Under the pieces are notes generated by a model. It ran no database searches. It saw only the letters and a program-made list of their open reading frames with translations, and was not told the origin of the DNA. Positions 53,600 through 61,932 of a stretch of 64,000 nt of DNA are shown piece by piece. Source of the stretch: Cellulomonas hominis (GTDB taxonomy: Bacteria > Actinomycetota > Actinomycetes > Actinomycetales > Cellulomonadaceae). Position numbers and translations under genes: made by a program. Every line of letters starts with the position of its first letter. Within the stretch, counting starts at the first letter, position 1. The DNA is taken from assembly GCF_014201095.1 (NCBI RefSeq), contig NZ_JACHDN010000001.1:124001-188000 (forward strand), read 5' to 3'.

Positions 53600-54712
53600 T
53601 CAGTCCTTCCGGACGAGGACGAGCGCGCGGTCGTCCCCCTCGCTCGCGCCGATCCGGGTGATGACGTCGTCGGCGCCGCCGCGGCGGGTGGCCAGCACGT
53701 CCTCGGCGGCGCCCCGCAGCCGGTCGATGCCGAGGTCGAGGTCGCCGCCGGGGGTCTCGACCAGCCCGTCGGTGTAGAGGAGCAGCGCGTCGCCGGGCTC
53801 GATCCGCCCGTGGACCTGCCCGTACGCGGCGCCCGCCACGATCCCGAGGGCCGGGCTGCCCACGGTCGACAGCAGCTCGACCACCCCGGACCCGGCGTGC
53901 AGGTGCACCGGCGGCAGGTGGCCGGCCGACGCCACGGTGTACTCGCCGGTCGCCAGGTGGACGGTGAGGTGCACCGCCGTGGCGAACCCCTCCTCCCAGT
54001 CCTGCCCGAGCAGGTACGCGTTGGCCGCCGGCAGGAACTCCTCGCTCGGCAGCTGACCGATCAGCCCGGCGAGCGCCCCGGAGAGCTGGAGCGACCGCAC
54101 GCCGGCGTCCTGGCCCTTGCCGGACACGTCGACCAGCGCGATCTCCAGCACCCGTCCCTGGGCCCGGGTCGCCGTGACGACGAAGTCGCCGGAGAACGCC
54201 TCCCGGTGCGCGGACCGGAGCGCCGTCTGCACCCGCCAGCCGTCCGGCAGCGGCGGCACGACCCCGTGCGCGGCGAGCCGGTCGCGCAGGTCGACGATCA
54301 TGAGGTCCCCCGGCGCACCCTGCAGGCCGAGGCGCTCCCGGTGCGCGGCGAAGGTCAGCAGGGCCGCGATGGCGATGCCCTGCAGCACGAACGTCCCCGG
54401 GGTGAATTCGCCCAGCCCGGCCAGCGGGATCACGACGACCTGCACGGCGATCGCGGCGCACAGCACCACCATGCCGCGCATGCGCAGCAGGAACGCGCCG
54501 AGCAGCTCGATGAGGATGAACGTGGACGGCGGCACCCACGGCCGGGTCAGCACGATGCCCGCGGACGCCACCAGCGTCAGGCCCACGAGCAGCGCGGTGA
54601 GCGCCTGCTGCGAACCGAGCCCGGACCGGTGCAGCAGCCCCCGGAGCCGCTCGAGGACGCTCGTCGCCCGGCGGCGCCGCGGGACCGCGGCGGGTCCGTC
54701 CGGGAGGCTCAT
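53600..54712 (-). CDS. Membrane-anchored PP2C/SpoIIE-type serine phosphatase
   Basis: 370 residues. Four hydrophobic helices (about residues 30-130) are followed by a SpoIIE domain: F-S-G-D-F-V-V first metal site, V-D-V-S-G-K-G-Q-D-A-G core, G-D-A-L-L-L-Y-T-D-G-L-V-E late metal Asp. Such proteins dephosphorylate anti-sigma antagonists in partner-switching systems, but no kinase or antagonist is nearby. ATG at 54712 has GGGAGG-like sequence upstream; an open upstream extension is not supported. Confidence 0.87.
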   Translation of the reverse strand: MSLPDGPAAVPRRRRATSVLERLRGLLHRSGLGSQQALTALLVGLTLVASAGIVLTRPWVPPSTFILIELLGAFLLRMRGMVVLCAAIAVQVVVIPLAGLGEFTPGTFVLQGIAIAALLTFAAHRERLGLQGAPGDLMIVDLRDRLAAHGVVPPLPDGWRVQTALRSAHREAFSGDFVVTATRAQGRVLEIALVDVSGKGQDAGVRSLQLSGALAGLIGQLPSEEFLPAANAYLLGQDWEEGFATAVHLTVHLATGEYTVASAGHLPPVHLHAGSGVVELLSTVGSPALGIVAGAAYGQVHGRIEPGDALLLYTDGLVETPGGDLDLGIDRLRGAAEDVLATRRGGADDVITRIGASEGDDRALVLVRKD

Positions 54713-54819
54713 GCGGCGAGGGTAACGAGCCGCGCGCGGGCGGGACAGACCCCGCGCCGGGTGGAGCCACCAGCGAAAACGGCGTGCCGCGCGGCGCCCC
54801 CTCCGGCCAGGATGGCCGC

Positions 54820-56094
54820 ATGAGCCCCGCACCCGCCGGCTACCGGCTGACCGAGATCACCCCGGACCGCGTCGAGGAGTACCGCGGCGTCGACGCGATG
54901 GCGTTCGCCGAGCCCGCGCCGGACCCCGCCACCGAGGCCGCCGTGCCGTTCGCCGTGCCGGTCGAGCGCGCCGTCGCGATCGAGGCCGACGGCGGCGAGC
55001 TCGTCGCGGTGCACGGCTCGTACGCGTTCGCGCTGCCGGTCCCCGGCGACGCCGCCGTGCCGTGCGCGGGGCTGACCTGGGTGGGCGTCCGCCCCGACCA
55101 CCGACGCCGCGGGCTGCTGTCCACGATGATCCGGGCCCACCTGGACCGCTCGATCGCCCGCGGCGAGATCGTGTCCGCGTTGTTCGCCGCGGAGCCCGGC
55201 ATCTACGGCCGGTTCGGGTACGGCTCGGCGTCGGACGACCTCAAGCTCACGCTGCCCCGCGGCGCCGCCCTCCGCGAGGTGCCGGGTTCGGCCGACCTCA
55301 CCGTCCGCTTCGCCTCGCTCGACCCCGCCCGGCACGAGAGCCTCGTCGAGCAGGTGTACGCGGCGGCGGCCCACGGCCGGCCCGGCTGGATCCGCCGCGG
55401 GTCCGACGCGCTGCGCCGGGTCGCGGTCGCCGATCCGCCCGCGTGGCGGCGCGGCGGCGAACCCGCGCGCCTCGTGACCGTGCACGACGCCGCCGGGGAG
55501 CCGCGCGCGTTCGCGATCGTGCGGCGCACGCAGAAGTGGGAGGACGGCGGCCCCGGGTACACCGTGGCGGTCCGGTTCTCGGCCGCCGTGGACGCCGCCG
55601 CCGCGCACCGGCTCTGGTCGTTCCTGGTGGACCTCGACCTCACGGCGTCCGTCACGACCGGGATGCTGGCGGTGGACGACCCCCTGCTGGCGCTGCTGGT
55701 GGACACCCGCCGCCCGGTGCCGAAGGTGACCGACAACCTGTGGGTGCGGCTGCTCGACGTGCCGGCCGCCCTGGCCGCGCGCCGGTACGCCGCCCCCGTC
55801 GACGTGACGCTCGGCGTCCGGGACGCGCTGCTGCCGGCGAACGCGGGCACCTGGCGGCTGGTGACCGGCGAGGCGGGCCCGGACGGCACGTACCCGGCCC
55901 GCGTCGAGCGCGCCGACGGCGCCCCTGACCTCGAGCTGGACGTGCGCGAGCTCGGCGCCGCCTATCTGGGCGGGCGCAGCCTCGCGGCCCTCGCGGCGGT
56001 CGGCCAGGTCACGGCCGCGCGGCCGGACGTGCTGCACCGCGCGGCGACGGCGTTCGGCTGGCCCGTCGCGCCGGTGTGCCCCTGGGTCTTCTGA
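54820..56094 (+). CDS. GNAT-family acetyltransferase, Eis-like
   Basis: 424-residue protein with the Eis layout: N-terminal GNAT domain (G-L-T-W-V-G-V-R-P-D-H-R-R-R-G-L-L acetyl-CoA loop near residue 90), second GNAT-like domain, and C-terminal sterol-carrier-like domain. The chain ends V-C-P-W-V-F; the C-terminal Phe carboxylate acts as catalytic base in Eis. Eis enzymes acetylate aminoglycosides and peptides; the natural substrate here is unknown. CAGGAT lies 6 bases before the ATG. Confidence 0.88.
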   Translation: MSPAPAGYRLTEITPDRVEEYRGVDAMAFAEPAPDPATEAAVPFAVPVERAVAIEADGGELVAVHGSYAFALPVPGDAAVPCAGLTWVGVRPDHRRRGLLSTMIRAHLDRSIARGEIVSALFAAEPGIYGRFGYGSASDDLKLTLPRGAALREVPGSADLTVRFASLDPARHESLVEQVYAAAAHGRPGWIRRGSDALRRVAVADPPAWRRGGEPARLVTVHDAAGEPRAFAIVRRTQKWEDGGPGYTVAVRFSAAVDAAAAHRLWSFLVDLDLTASVTTGMLAVDDPLLALLVDTRRPVPKVTDNLWVRLLDVPAALAARRYAAPVDVTLGVRDALLPANAGTWRLVTGEAGPDGTYPARVERADGAPDLELDVRELGAAYLGGRSLAALAAVGQVTAARPDVLHRAATAFGWPVAPVCPWVF

Positions 56095-56147
56095 CGCGAG
56101 GTGTTCTGACGCGAGGTGTCCCGACGCGGGGTGTGCTGGCGCGCACC
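56089..56147. repeat. 15-bp tandem repeat at the end of the eis-like gene
   Basis: TTCTGACGCGAGGTG occurs exactly at 56089-56103 and 56104-56118, then a diverged copy at 56119-56133 and a partial one. The first unit contains the stop codon of the gene. Confidence 0.8.
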
Positions 56148-56174
56148 GGGGCGGGACCGAGCCGGTCCCGCCCC
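56148..56174. terminator. Bidirectional terminator between eis-like gene and rpiB
   Basis: GGGGCGGGACCG (56148-56159) pairs perfectly with CGGTCCCGCCCC (56163-56174) around a 3-base loop, in the gap of two convergent genes. Confidence 0.8.
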
Positions 56175-56181
56175 GCCGCCG

Positions 56182-56634
56182 TCAGGAGCGCGAGGCCTCG
56201 TACGCCGCGAGCTGGTCGATGCGGCGCTGGTGGCGGGGGTCCTGGCTGAACGGCTCCGCGACGAACGCGTCGACGAGCTCGATCGCCTCGTCCACCGAGT
56301 GCTGCCGGGCGCCGATGGCGACGACGTTCGCGTCGTTGTGCTGCCGGGCGAGGGTGGCCGTGGCGGAGTTCCAGGCGAGGGCGGCCCGCACCCCGGTGAC
56401 CTTGTTCGCGGCGATCTGCTCGCCGTTCCCGGAGCCGCCGATGACGACGCCGAGGCTGCCCGGGTCGGCGACGACGGCCTCGCCCGCGGCGAAGCACACC
56501 GCGGGGTAGTCGTCCTGGGGGTCGTACTCGGCGGCACCGTGGTCGATGACGTCGTGCGAGGCGGCGCGCAGGTGCTCGACGAGCGCGACCTTGAGCTCGT
56601 AGCCGGCGTGGTCGGCGGCGACATGGATACGCAT
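56182..56634 (-). CDS. rpiB: Ribose-5-phosphate isomerase B
   Basis: 150-residue RpiB/LacAB-type isomerase interconverting ribose-5-phosphate and ribulose-5-phosphate. V-A-A-D-H-A-G-Y-E-L-K near the start, D-D-Y-P and G-G-S-G-N-G-E-Q-I-A-A-N-K-V-T-G-V-R-A form the active site; the Ser-for-Cys form of the G-x-G loop is that of actinobacterial RpiB. H-N-D-A-N-V-V-A-I-G-A-R follows. ATG at 56634 is the family start. Monocistronic between terminators. Confidence 0.95.
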   Translation of the reverse strand: MRIHVAADHAGYELKVALVEHLRAASHDVIDHGAAEYDPQDDYPAVCFAAGEAVVADPGSLGVVIGGSGNGEQIAANKVTGVRAALAWNSATATLARQHNDANVVAIGARQHSVDEAIELVDAFVAEPFSQDPRHQRRIDQLAAYEASRS

Positions 56635-56678
56635 GGGCCCATCCTGCCGCACGCCGCGGGCGCCCGGCGGACCGTCCG

Positions 56679-58763
56679 TCACGCGGCGCGCGCGACGTCG
56701 TGCCGGGTGCCGTCCACCAGACGGGCCGCGGCCAGGTCCCGCCGCGGCACCCGCGCCCGCGCCCGCCGCACCACCAGCGCGGCGGCCGCCAACCCGGCCA
56801 CCCCCCACAGCAGCAGCCCGACGAGCGGCTGGATCCACGACCCCTCGAGCCCCAGCACCAGCACCCCCAGCGCCTCGGCGGCCTGCGGCAGCGGCAGCAA
56901 CCCGCTGAGCTCCCGGAACACCGGCGGGGCGGTCTGCAGCGGGATCAGCACGCCGACGCACGCCACCTGCAGCGCGAGGAACGCCAGCGACACCACCAGC
57001 CCGGCCCGGCCCCAGAGCGCGACGAGCCCCTGGTTCACCGCCGCGAAGACCGCCGCCGCGGCCAGGGCGAACAGCGCCGCGCCGACCGGGTTGCGGGCGC
57101 CGACGCCGAGCAGCGGCACCGCCAGGACCAGCACCAGCGCCTGCACCGCCGCGACCGCCACCGCGGGCAGCCACGCGCGCACTGCGACGCGCAGCACCCC
57201 GGCGGGCTCGTAGGCCGCGCGCCGGGGCACGGCCGGCAGCACCAGGAACGCCGCGAGCGCCCCGAGCCAGATCGCGGCGGGCACCACGAGCGGCCCGGCG
57301 ATCGCGTCCTGGTCGGCCAGCGGCACGGTGGTGTCCTCCGCGACGACCGGGGCGGACACCACGGACGCGAGGGTGTCCCGCTGGTCGTCGTCGTACGTCG
57401 GCACCTGCCCCGCGCCGGAGGTCAGCCCGCCCGCGAGCTCCCCGACCCCGCCGGCCAGGGACGCGGCGCCGTCGGCGGCGGACCGGGCGCCCCCGGCGAC
57501 CTCGGCGGCACCGGCCGAGGTCTCCCCCGCCCCCTGCGCGAGCCCGCTCGCGCCGGTGGACAGCTCCGCCGCCCCGTCGGCGACCCCGGACGCCCCGGAG
57601 GCGAGCGTCGCCGCGCCGGCCGCGACCTGCCCGGCACCGACGGCGACCTGCCCGCTGCCCCCGGCGACGGCGTCGGCCGCCGCGGTGAGCTGGTCGAGGC
57701 CCGCCACGACGCCCCCGCCCGCGGCGGCGAGGCCGTCCGCCCGGGAGCCGATCCCGGACGCCAGGGACCGCAGCGCCCCGTCGGGCGCCGCCGCGGCCTG
57801 CAGCGCCGTGCACGCGCCGGCCGTCCCCGCGGCGCAGTCGGCCGCGAGGGTCGCGAGCGTGCCCGCGAGCGCGTCCAGCGCCGCGGCGTCCGCGCCGAGG
57901 GCGGCCGCAGCGGGCGGCAGGTCGTGCACCCGCTGGTCGATCGCGTCGAGGGCGGCGGCGAGGTCCGCGGCGCCCGCGTTCACCTCCCCCGCACCGGACG
58001 CGACCTGGTTCGTGGCCCCCGCGAGCGCCGTCGCCCCGGACGCCACCCGCGCCGCGCCGCCGGACAGCGCGCCCGCCCCGCCGGCGAGGCTGTCCGCACC
58101 GCGCGCCACCTCGGCGGTCCCGGAGGCCAGCGCGCCGGCGCCGCCCGCGAGCTGCCCGGTGCCGTCGGCCAGCGAGGTCGCGCCGGACGCTGCCTGCTGC
58201 GCCCCGTCGGCGGCCTGGTCCATCTGGTCGGCGATCTGGTTGAAGCCGAGGTAGACGTCGTCGAGGTAGGTGCTGGTGATCTGCTGCCCCATGGCGCCCG
58301 CGGCGGCGGTCGCGACCTGCTCCGCGAGCAGCGCGGCCACGGCGGACCGGGCGTCGTCGCCCTGCACCTGGACGGTCGCGGCCACGGGGTCGTCGGTCGA
58401 GGCGGACGACACGGCCGCGGAGAAGTCCTCGGGGATCGTGACGACCGCGGCGTACCCGCCGCTCGCCAGCCCGGTCGCGGCGTCGTCGGCGTCGGTGAGC
58501 TCCCAGGCGGACCCCACGTCGGTCCCCGCCGGCGGGTTGGTGAGGTTCGCGGCGAGCAGCCGGCCGGCGGCGACCGTCTGCGCGTCGGCGCCCTCGCCGG
58601 TCGTGACGATCTGGTCGGCGTTCACCACCGCCGCGGGGACCTCGTCGACCCGGTCGAGGCGGCCGTCGAGCGAGCCGAGCAGCGCCAGGCCGACCGCCAG
58701 CGGGAGCAGCAGCACCACGGCCAGGGTGATCCGGCCGCGGCCGCGGCGGGCGTGCGCGCTCAT
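56679..58763 (-). CDS. YhgE/Pip-domain membrane protein
   Basis: 694 residues. One N-terminal helix, a large extracellular part, and about five C-terminal helices, the YhgE/Pip (ABC-2-like) architecture. Residues about 170-470 are a long run of short G-A/S-G periodic repeats (A-S-G-A-x-x-L-A type) expected to form an extended coil, as in YhgE proteins that link to type VII-like secretion or phage receptors. Its ATG overlaps the MMPL stop (ATGA), so the two likely act together. Confidence 0.88.
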   Translation of the reverse strand: MSAHARRGRGRITLAVVLLLPLAVGLALLGSLDGRLDRVDEVPAAVVNADQIVTTGEGADAQTVAAGRLLAANLTNPPAGTDVGSAWELTDADDAATGLASGGYAAVVTIPEDFSAAVSSASTDDPVAATVQVQGDDARSAVAALLAEQVATAAAGAMGQQITSTYLDDVYLGFNQIADQMDQAADGAQQAASGATSLADGTGQLAGGAGALASGTAEVARGADSLAGGAGALSGGAARVASGATALAGATNQVASGAGEVNAGAADLAAALDAIDQRVHDLPPAAAALGADAAALDALAGTLATLAADCAAGTAGACTALQAAAAPDGALRSLASGIGSRADGLAAAGGGVVAGLDQLTAAADAVAGGSGQVAVGAGQVAAGAATLASGASGVADGAAELSTGASGLAQGAGETSAGAAEVAGGARSAADGAASLAGGVGELAGGLTSGAGQVPTYDDDQRDTLASVVSAPVVAEDTTVPLADQDAIAGPLVVPAAIWLGALAAFLVLPAVPRRAAYEPAGVLRVAVRAWLPAVAVAAVQALVLVLAVPLLGVGARNPVGAALFALAAAAVFAAVNQGLVALWGRAGLVVSLAFLALQVACVGVLIPLQTAPPVFRELSGLLPLPQAAEALGVLVLGLEGSWIQPLVGLLLWGVAGLAAAALVVRRARARVPRRDLAAARLVDGTRHDVARAA

Positions 58764-61738
58764 CGGGGGATCCCCTCGTCATCGGCCGGCGCGGCGCCGA
58801 CGCGGCCGTCGGTGCCGGGCGGGGCGGGGCCCGGGGCGGGGGCGGCGGCCGGCACCGGCGTCCCGTCCGCGACGTGCGCCCCCCGCGCTCCCGGAGCCCC
58901 CGCGGGCACCAGGAGCAGCCGCCGCGCCCCGGGCACCGGCCCGGCGGCGAGCACGGTCGCCCCGCGCGCGGCGAGCAGCGCCAGCGCCCGCCCGGTCGCG
59001 CCGCCGTCGTCGGGCGCGGCGGCCACGACCAGCACGGGGGGACGGCCCGCGGCGGCCCGCGCGACGTCCAGCACGGCCCGTTCCCCGGGGGTCAGCGCCC
59101 CGAGCGGCGTCCCGGCCCCGAACGGCGGTGCGGTCGACCCGACGTCGGCCCCCGGGTCCCCGGCCAGCAGCCACCCGGCCACGGCCAGCACCCGGCGCGT
59201 CCGGGCGTCCTGCCGCCGTCCGGGCTCCCCGGACGCCACGTGCTCCCCCACCGTCCCCGGGCCGCCGGCGCCCGGCAGCACCAGCGCCACCCGCGCGGCC
59301 ACCGCCGCGCCCTGCGCCGGCAGCGGGTGGTCCAGCACCGCGAGGTGCCCGGCGACGGGCCCGCCGCGCCCGGCCGCCGCGAGCAGGAACGCGTCCACGA
59401 GGCGTGGGTCCGCCGACGCCACGTGCAGCGCCTCCCCCGGCCGGAGCACGAGGTCGACCGGCCGGGACGCCGGCTCGCGCGGCGCGTCGGGCGTCGCGAG
59501 CACCGCGCCGTCCGCGCGCACCGGGGCCGGGCCGTGCTCGGCGACCCACGCCTCGTGCGCGAGCTGCTCCGCGAGCGCGGCACCCTCGACGTCGAGCGAC
59601 GGCAGGTGCCGGTCCAGCCAGCGCGGCATCGACCAGGCGCGGTGGCCGAGGAGGGTCAGCACGGCCGGCACCAGCGTCATCCGCACGGCGAACGCGTCCA
59701 CCGCCACGCCCACCGCGAGCCCGAACGCGATCGGCTGCACGATGTCGCTGCCGCTCGGCACGAACGCCGCGAAGACGCTGATCATGATGATCGCGGCGGC
59801 CGACACCACGCGGGCGCTGGCCGTGAACCCCGTGACGACGGCCCGGCGCGGCTCGCGGTGCGCGGCGTACTCCTCGTGCATCCGGGACACGAGGAACACC
59901 TCGTAGTCCATCGCCAGCCCGAACAGCACGCCCATGACGATGATCGGCATGAACGAGATGACCGGCCCGACCAGCGCCACGCCGATGAGGTCCGCGCCCC
60001 AGCCCCACTCGAACACCGCGGCCGTCGCGCCGAACGCCGCCGCGACCGACAGCAGGTAGCCGAGCGTCGCCTTGACCGGGACCGCCACGGACCGGAACAC
60101 GATCAGCAGCAGCACGAGCGACAGCCCGACGACGACCACCCCGAACGGCACCAGCGCCGCGCCCAGCCGCTGCGACACGTCCACGCTGACGGCGGTCTGC
60201 CCGGTGACCAGGAGGTCGCGCACGCCCGGGTACGGGGCGACCAGGTCGTCCGCGTCGGCGCGGATCTCCTTGACCAGGGCCTGCGTGCTGGGGTCGGCCT
60301 GGCCGCCCTCCGGGATCACCTGGAACAGCGCGGTGTCGGCGGACGGGTTCGGCGTCGCGACCGGCACGGCCACCACGCCGTCCAGCGCCGCGAGGTCGCC
60401 GGCCAGGCCCTCGACGGCGCCCTTCGGGTCGGTGCTCGCGATGATGTCGGCCGTCACCAGCAGCGGCGCGTTGTAGCCGGGCCCGAACCCCTCGGCGACG
60501 AGGTCGTACGTCGTGCGCTGCGGCGAGCCGTCGGGGGCGCTCCCGTTGTCCGGCAGCGTGAGGCGCAGGTCGGACGCGGGGATCGCGAGCACCCCGACGC
60601 CGAGCACCACGAGCACGACCGTCAGCAGCGGCACCCGGGTCACCACGTGCACCCACCGCGAGCCCATGGTGCCGCCGCTCGCGGGGTCGGCCAGCTCTCT
60701 CCGCGCCGCCCGGGACGTCGGCCGCGGGCGCAGGCGCTCGCCCGCGAGCCCCATGAGCGCGGGCAGCACCGTGACCGCGACCAGCACCGCGATCGCCACC
60801 GCGCACGCCGCCGCGATCCCCATCACCGACAGGAACGGGATCCCCACGACGGACAGCCCGATCAGCGCGATGATGACCGTCGTCCCGGCGAACACCACCG
60901 CCGTCCCGGCCGTCGCGACTGCGCGGGCGGCCGACTCCTCGACCGCCATGCCGTGCGCGAGCTGGTGCCGGTGCCGGGTGAGGATGAACAGCGCGTAGTC
61001 GATGCCGACCGCCAGCCCGATCATCAGCGCCAGCGTCGGCGTCGTGCTGCTGATCGTCGCCGCCGCGGAGACCGCGAGGATGCCCGCGAGCGCCACCGCG
61101 ACCCCGAGCAGCGCGGTGAGCAGCGGCATCCCGGCGGCGAGCAGCGACCCGAACGTGACCGCCAGCACGAGCACCGCGACCCCGACGCCCAGCAGCTCGG
61201 TCACGCCGATCTCCACGCCGGTGACGGTGTAGACCTGCCCGCCGAGGTCGACGGTGAGCGGCGCGGAGGGGTCGACCACGGCGGCGGCCTCGAGCTCGTC
61301 GCCCAGGCCGTCCGGCAGGTCCGTCAGCACCTCGTCGAGCTGCACGTTCGACTGCGCGTAGCGCCGGTCGTCCGAGACCGCGCTCGGCGGCGCCCCGTCG
61401 GCGAACGGGTCGGAGACCTGCAGCACGTGCTCGACCTGGCCGACGGCGGCGACGACCTGCTCGACCGCGGCCCGCGCGTCGGGGTCGTCCAGCGTCGCGC
61501 CGTCGTCCGCGACGAACACGATCTGCGCGGTCGCGCCCGCCGCCTGCGGGAACCGCTGGTCCAGCGCGTCCAGCCCCTCCTGGGACTCCGTGCCCGGGAT
61601 GGCGAACGAGTTCTGCAGCGTGCCGCCGCCCAGCACAGCGGCCCCGCCGACCAGCACGAGCAGCAGCAGCCAGGCCGCCAGCGTGGTGGCACGCCGCTGG
61701 TAGGCGGCGCGTCCGATCCGGTACAGCAAGGACGACAT
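58760..61738 (-). CDS. MMPL-family transporter with degenerate ABC-ATPase-like C-terminus
   Basis: 992-residue RND-type membrane protein. Two sets of six helices each preceded by an extracellular domain; I-G-L-A-V-G-I-D-Y-A-L-F in helix 4 region and M-D-Y-E-V-F-L-V-S-R are the MMPL proton-relay signatures. Unusually, residues about 759-950 continue into a cytoplasmic region resembling an ABC ATPase: L-R-P-G-E-A-L-H-V at the Walker A position without Gly/Lys, T-V-G-E-H-V, then L-T-P-G-E-R-A-V-L-D-V-A-R-A-A and P-P-V-L-V-V with no catalytic Asp/Glu. Probably exports lipid or peptide with the YhgE partner. Confidence 0.9.
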   Translation of the reverse strand: MSSLLYRIGRAAYQRRATTLAAWLLLLVLVGGAAVLGGGTLQNSFAIPGTESQEGLDALDQRFPQAAGATAQIVFVADDGATLDDPDARAAVEQVVAAVGQVEHVLQVSDPFADGAPPSAVSDDRRYAQSNVQLDEVLTDLPDGLGDELEAAAVVDPSAPLTVDLGGQVYTVTGVEIGVTELLGVGVAVLVLAVTFGSLLAAGMPLLTALLGVAVALAGILAVSAAATISSTTPTLALMIGLAVGIDYALFILTRHRHQLAHGMAVEESAARAVATAGTAVVFAGTTVIIALIGLSVVGIPFLSVMGIAAACAVAIAVLVAVTVLPALMGLAGERLRPRPTSRAARRELADPASGGTMGSRWVHVVTRVPLLTVVLVVLGVGVLAIPASDLRLTLPDNGSAPDGSPQRTTYDLVAEGFGPGYNAPLLVTADIIASTDPKGAVEGLAGDLAALDGVVAVPVATPNPSADTALFQVIPEGGQADPSTQALVKEIRADADDLVAPYPGVRDLLVTGQTAVSVDVSQRLGAALVPFGVVVVGLSLVLLLIVFRSVAVPVKATLGYLLSVAAAFGATAAVFEWGWGADLIGVALVGPVISFMPIIVMGVLFGLAMDYEVFLVSRMHEEYAAHREPRRAVVTGFTASARVVSAAAIIMISVFAAFVPSGSDIVQPIAFGLAVGVAVDAFAVRMTLVPAVLTLLGHRAWSMPRWLDRHLPSLDVEGAALAEQLAHEAWVAEHGPAPVRADGAVLATPDAPREPASRPVDLVLRPGEALHVASADPRLVDAFLLAAAGRGGPVAGHLAVLDHPLPAQGAAVAARVALVLPGAGGPGTVGEHVASGEPGRRQDARTRRVLAVAGWLLAGDPGADVGSTAPPFGAGTPLGALTPGERAVLDVARAAAGRPPVLVVAAAPDDGGATGRALALLAARGATVLAAGPVPGARRLLLVPAGAPGARGAHVADGTPVPAAAPAPGPAPPGTDGRVGAAPADDEGIPR

Positions 61739-61932
61739 GGGCCTGCTCCTGCCCCAGCGGCGTCCGTCCTGGATACCAGCGGCCCCGGCCTAGGACAATG
61801 GTCCCGGGTCCGGCCTACCCGCCCCGGGGAAGGCGCCTGTGGACGACGCCCGCGCCGCACGGGTCCGGCGGCCTAGGCTGACCCCCGGTGCGCGTCCGTG
61901 CGCCCGCGCGACAGAAGGGACCCCTCCCCACC

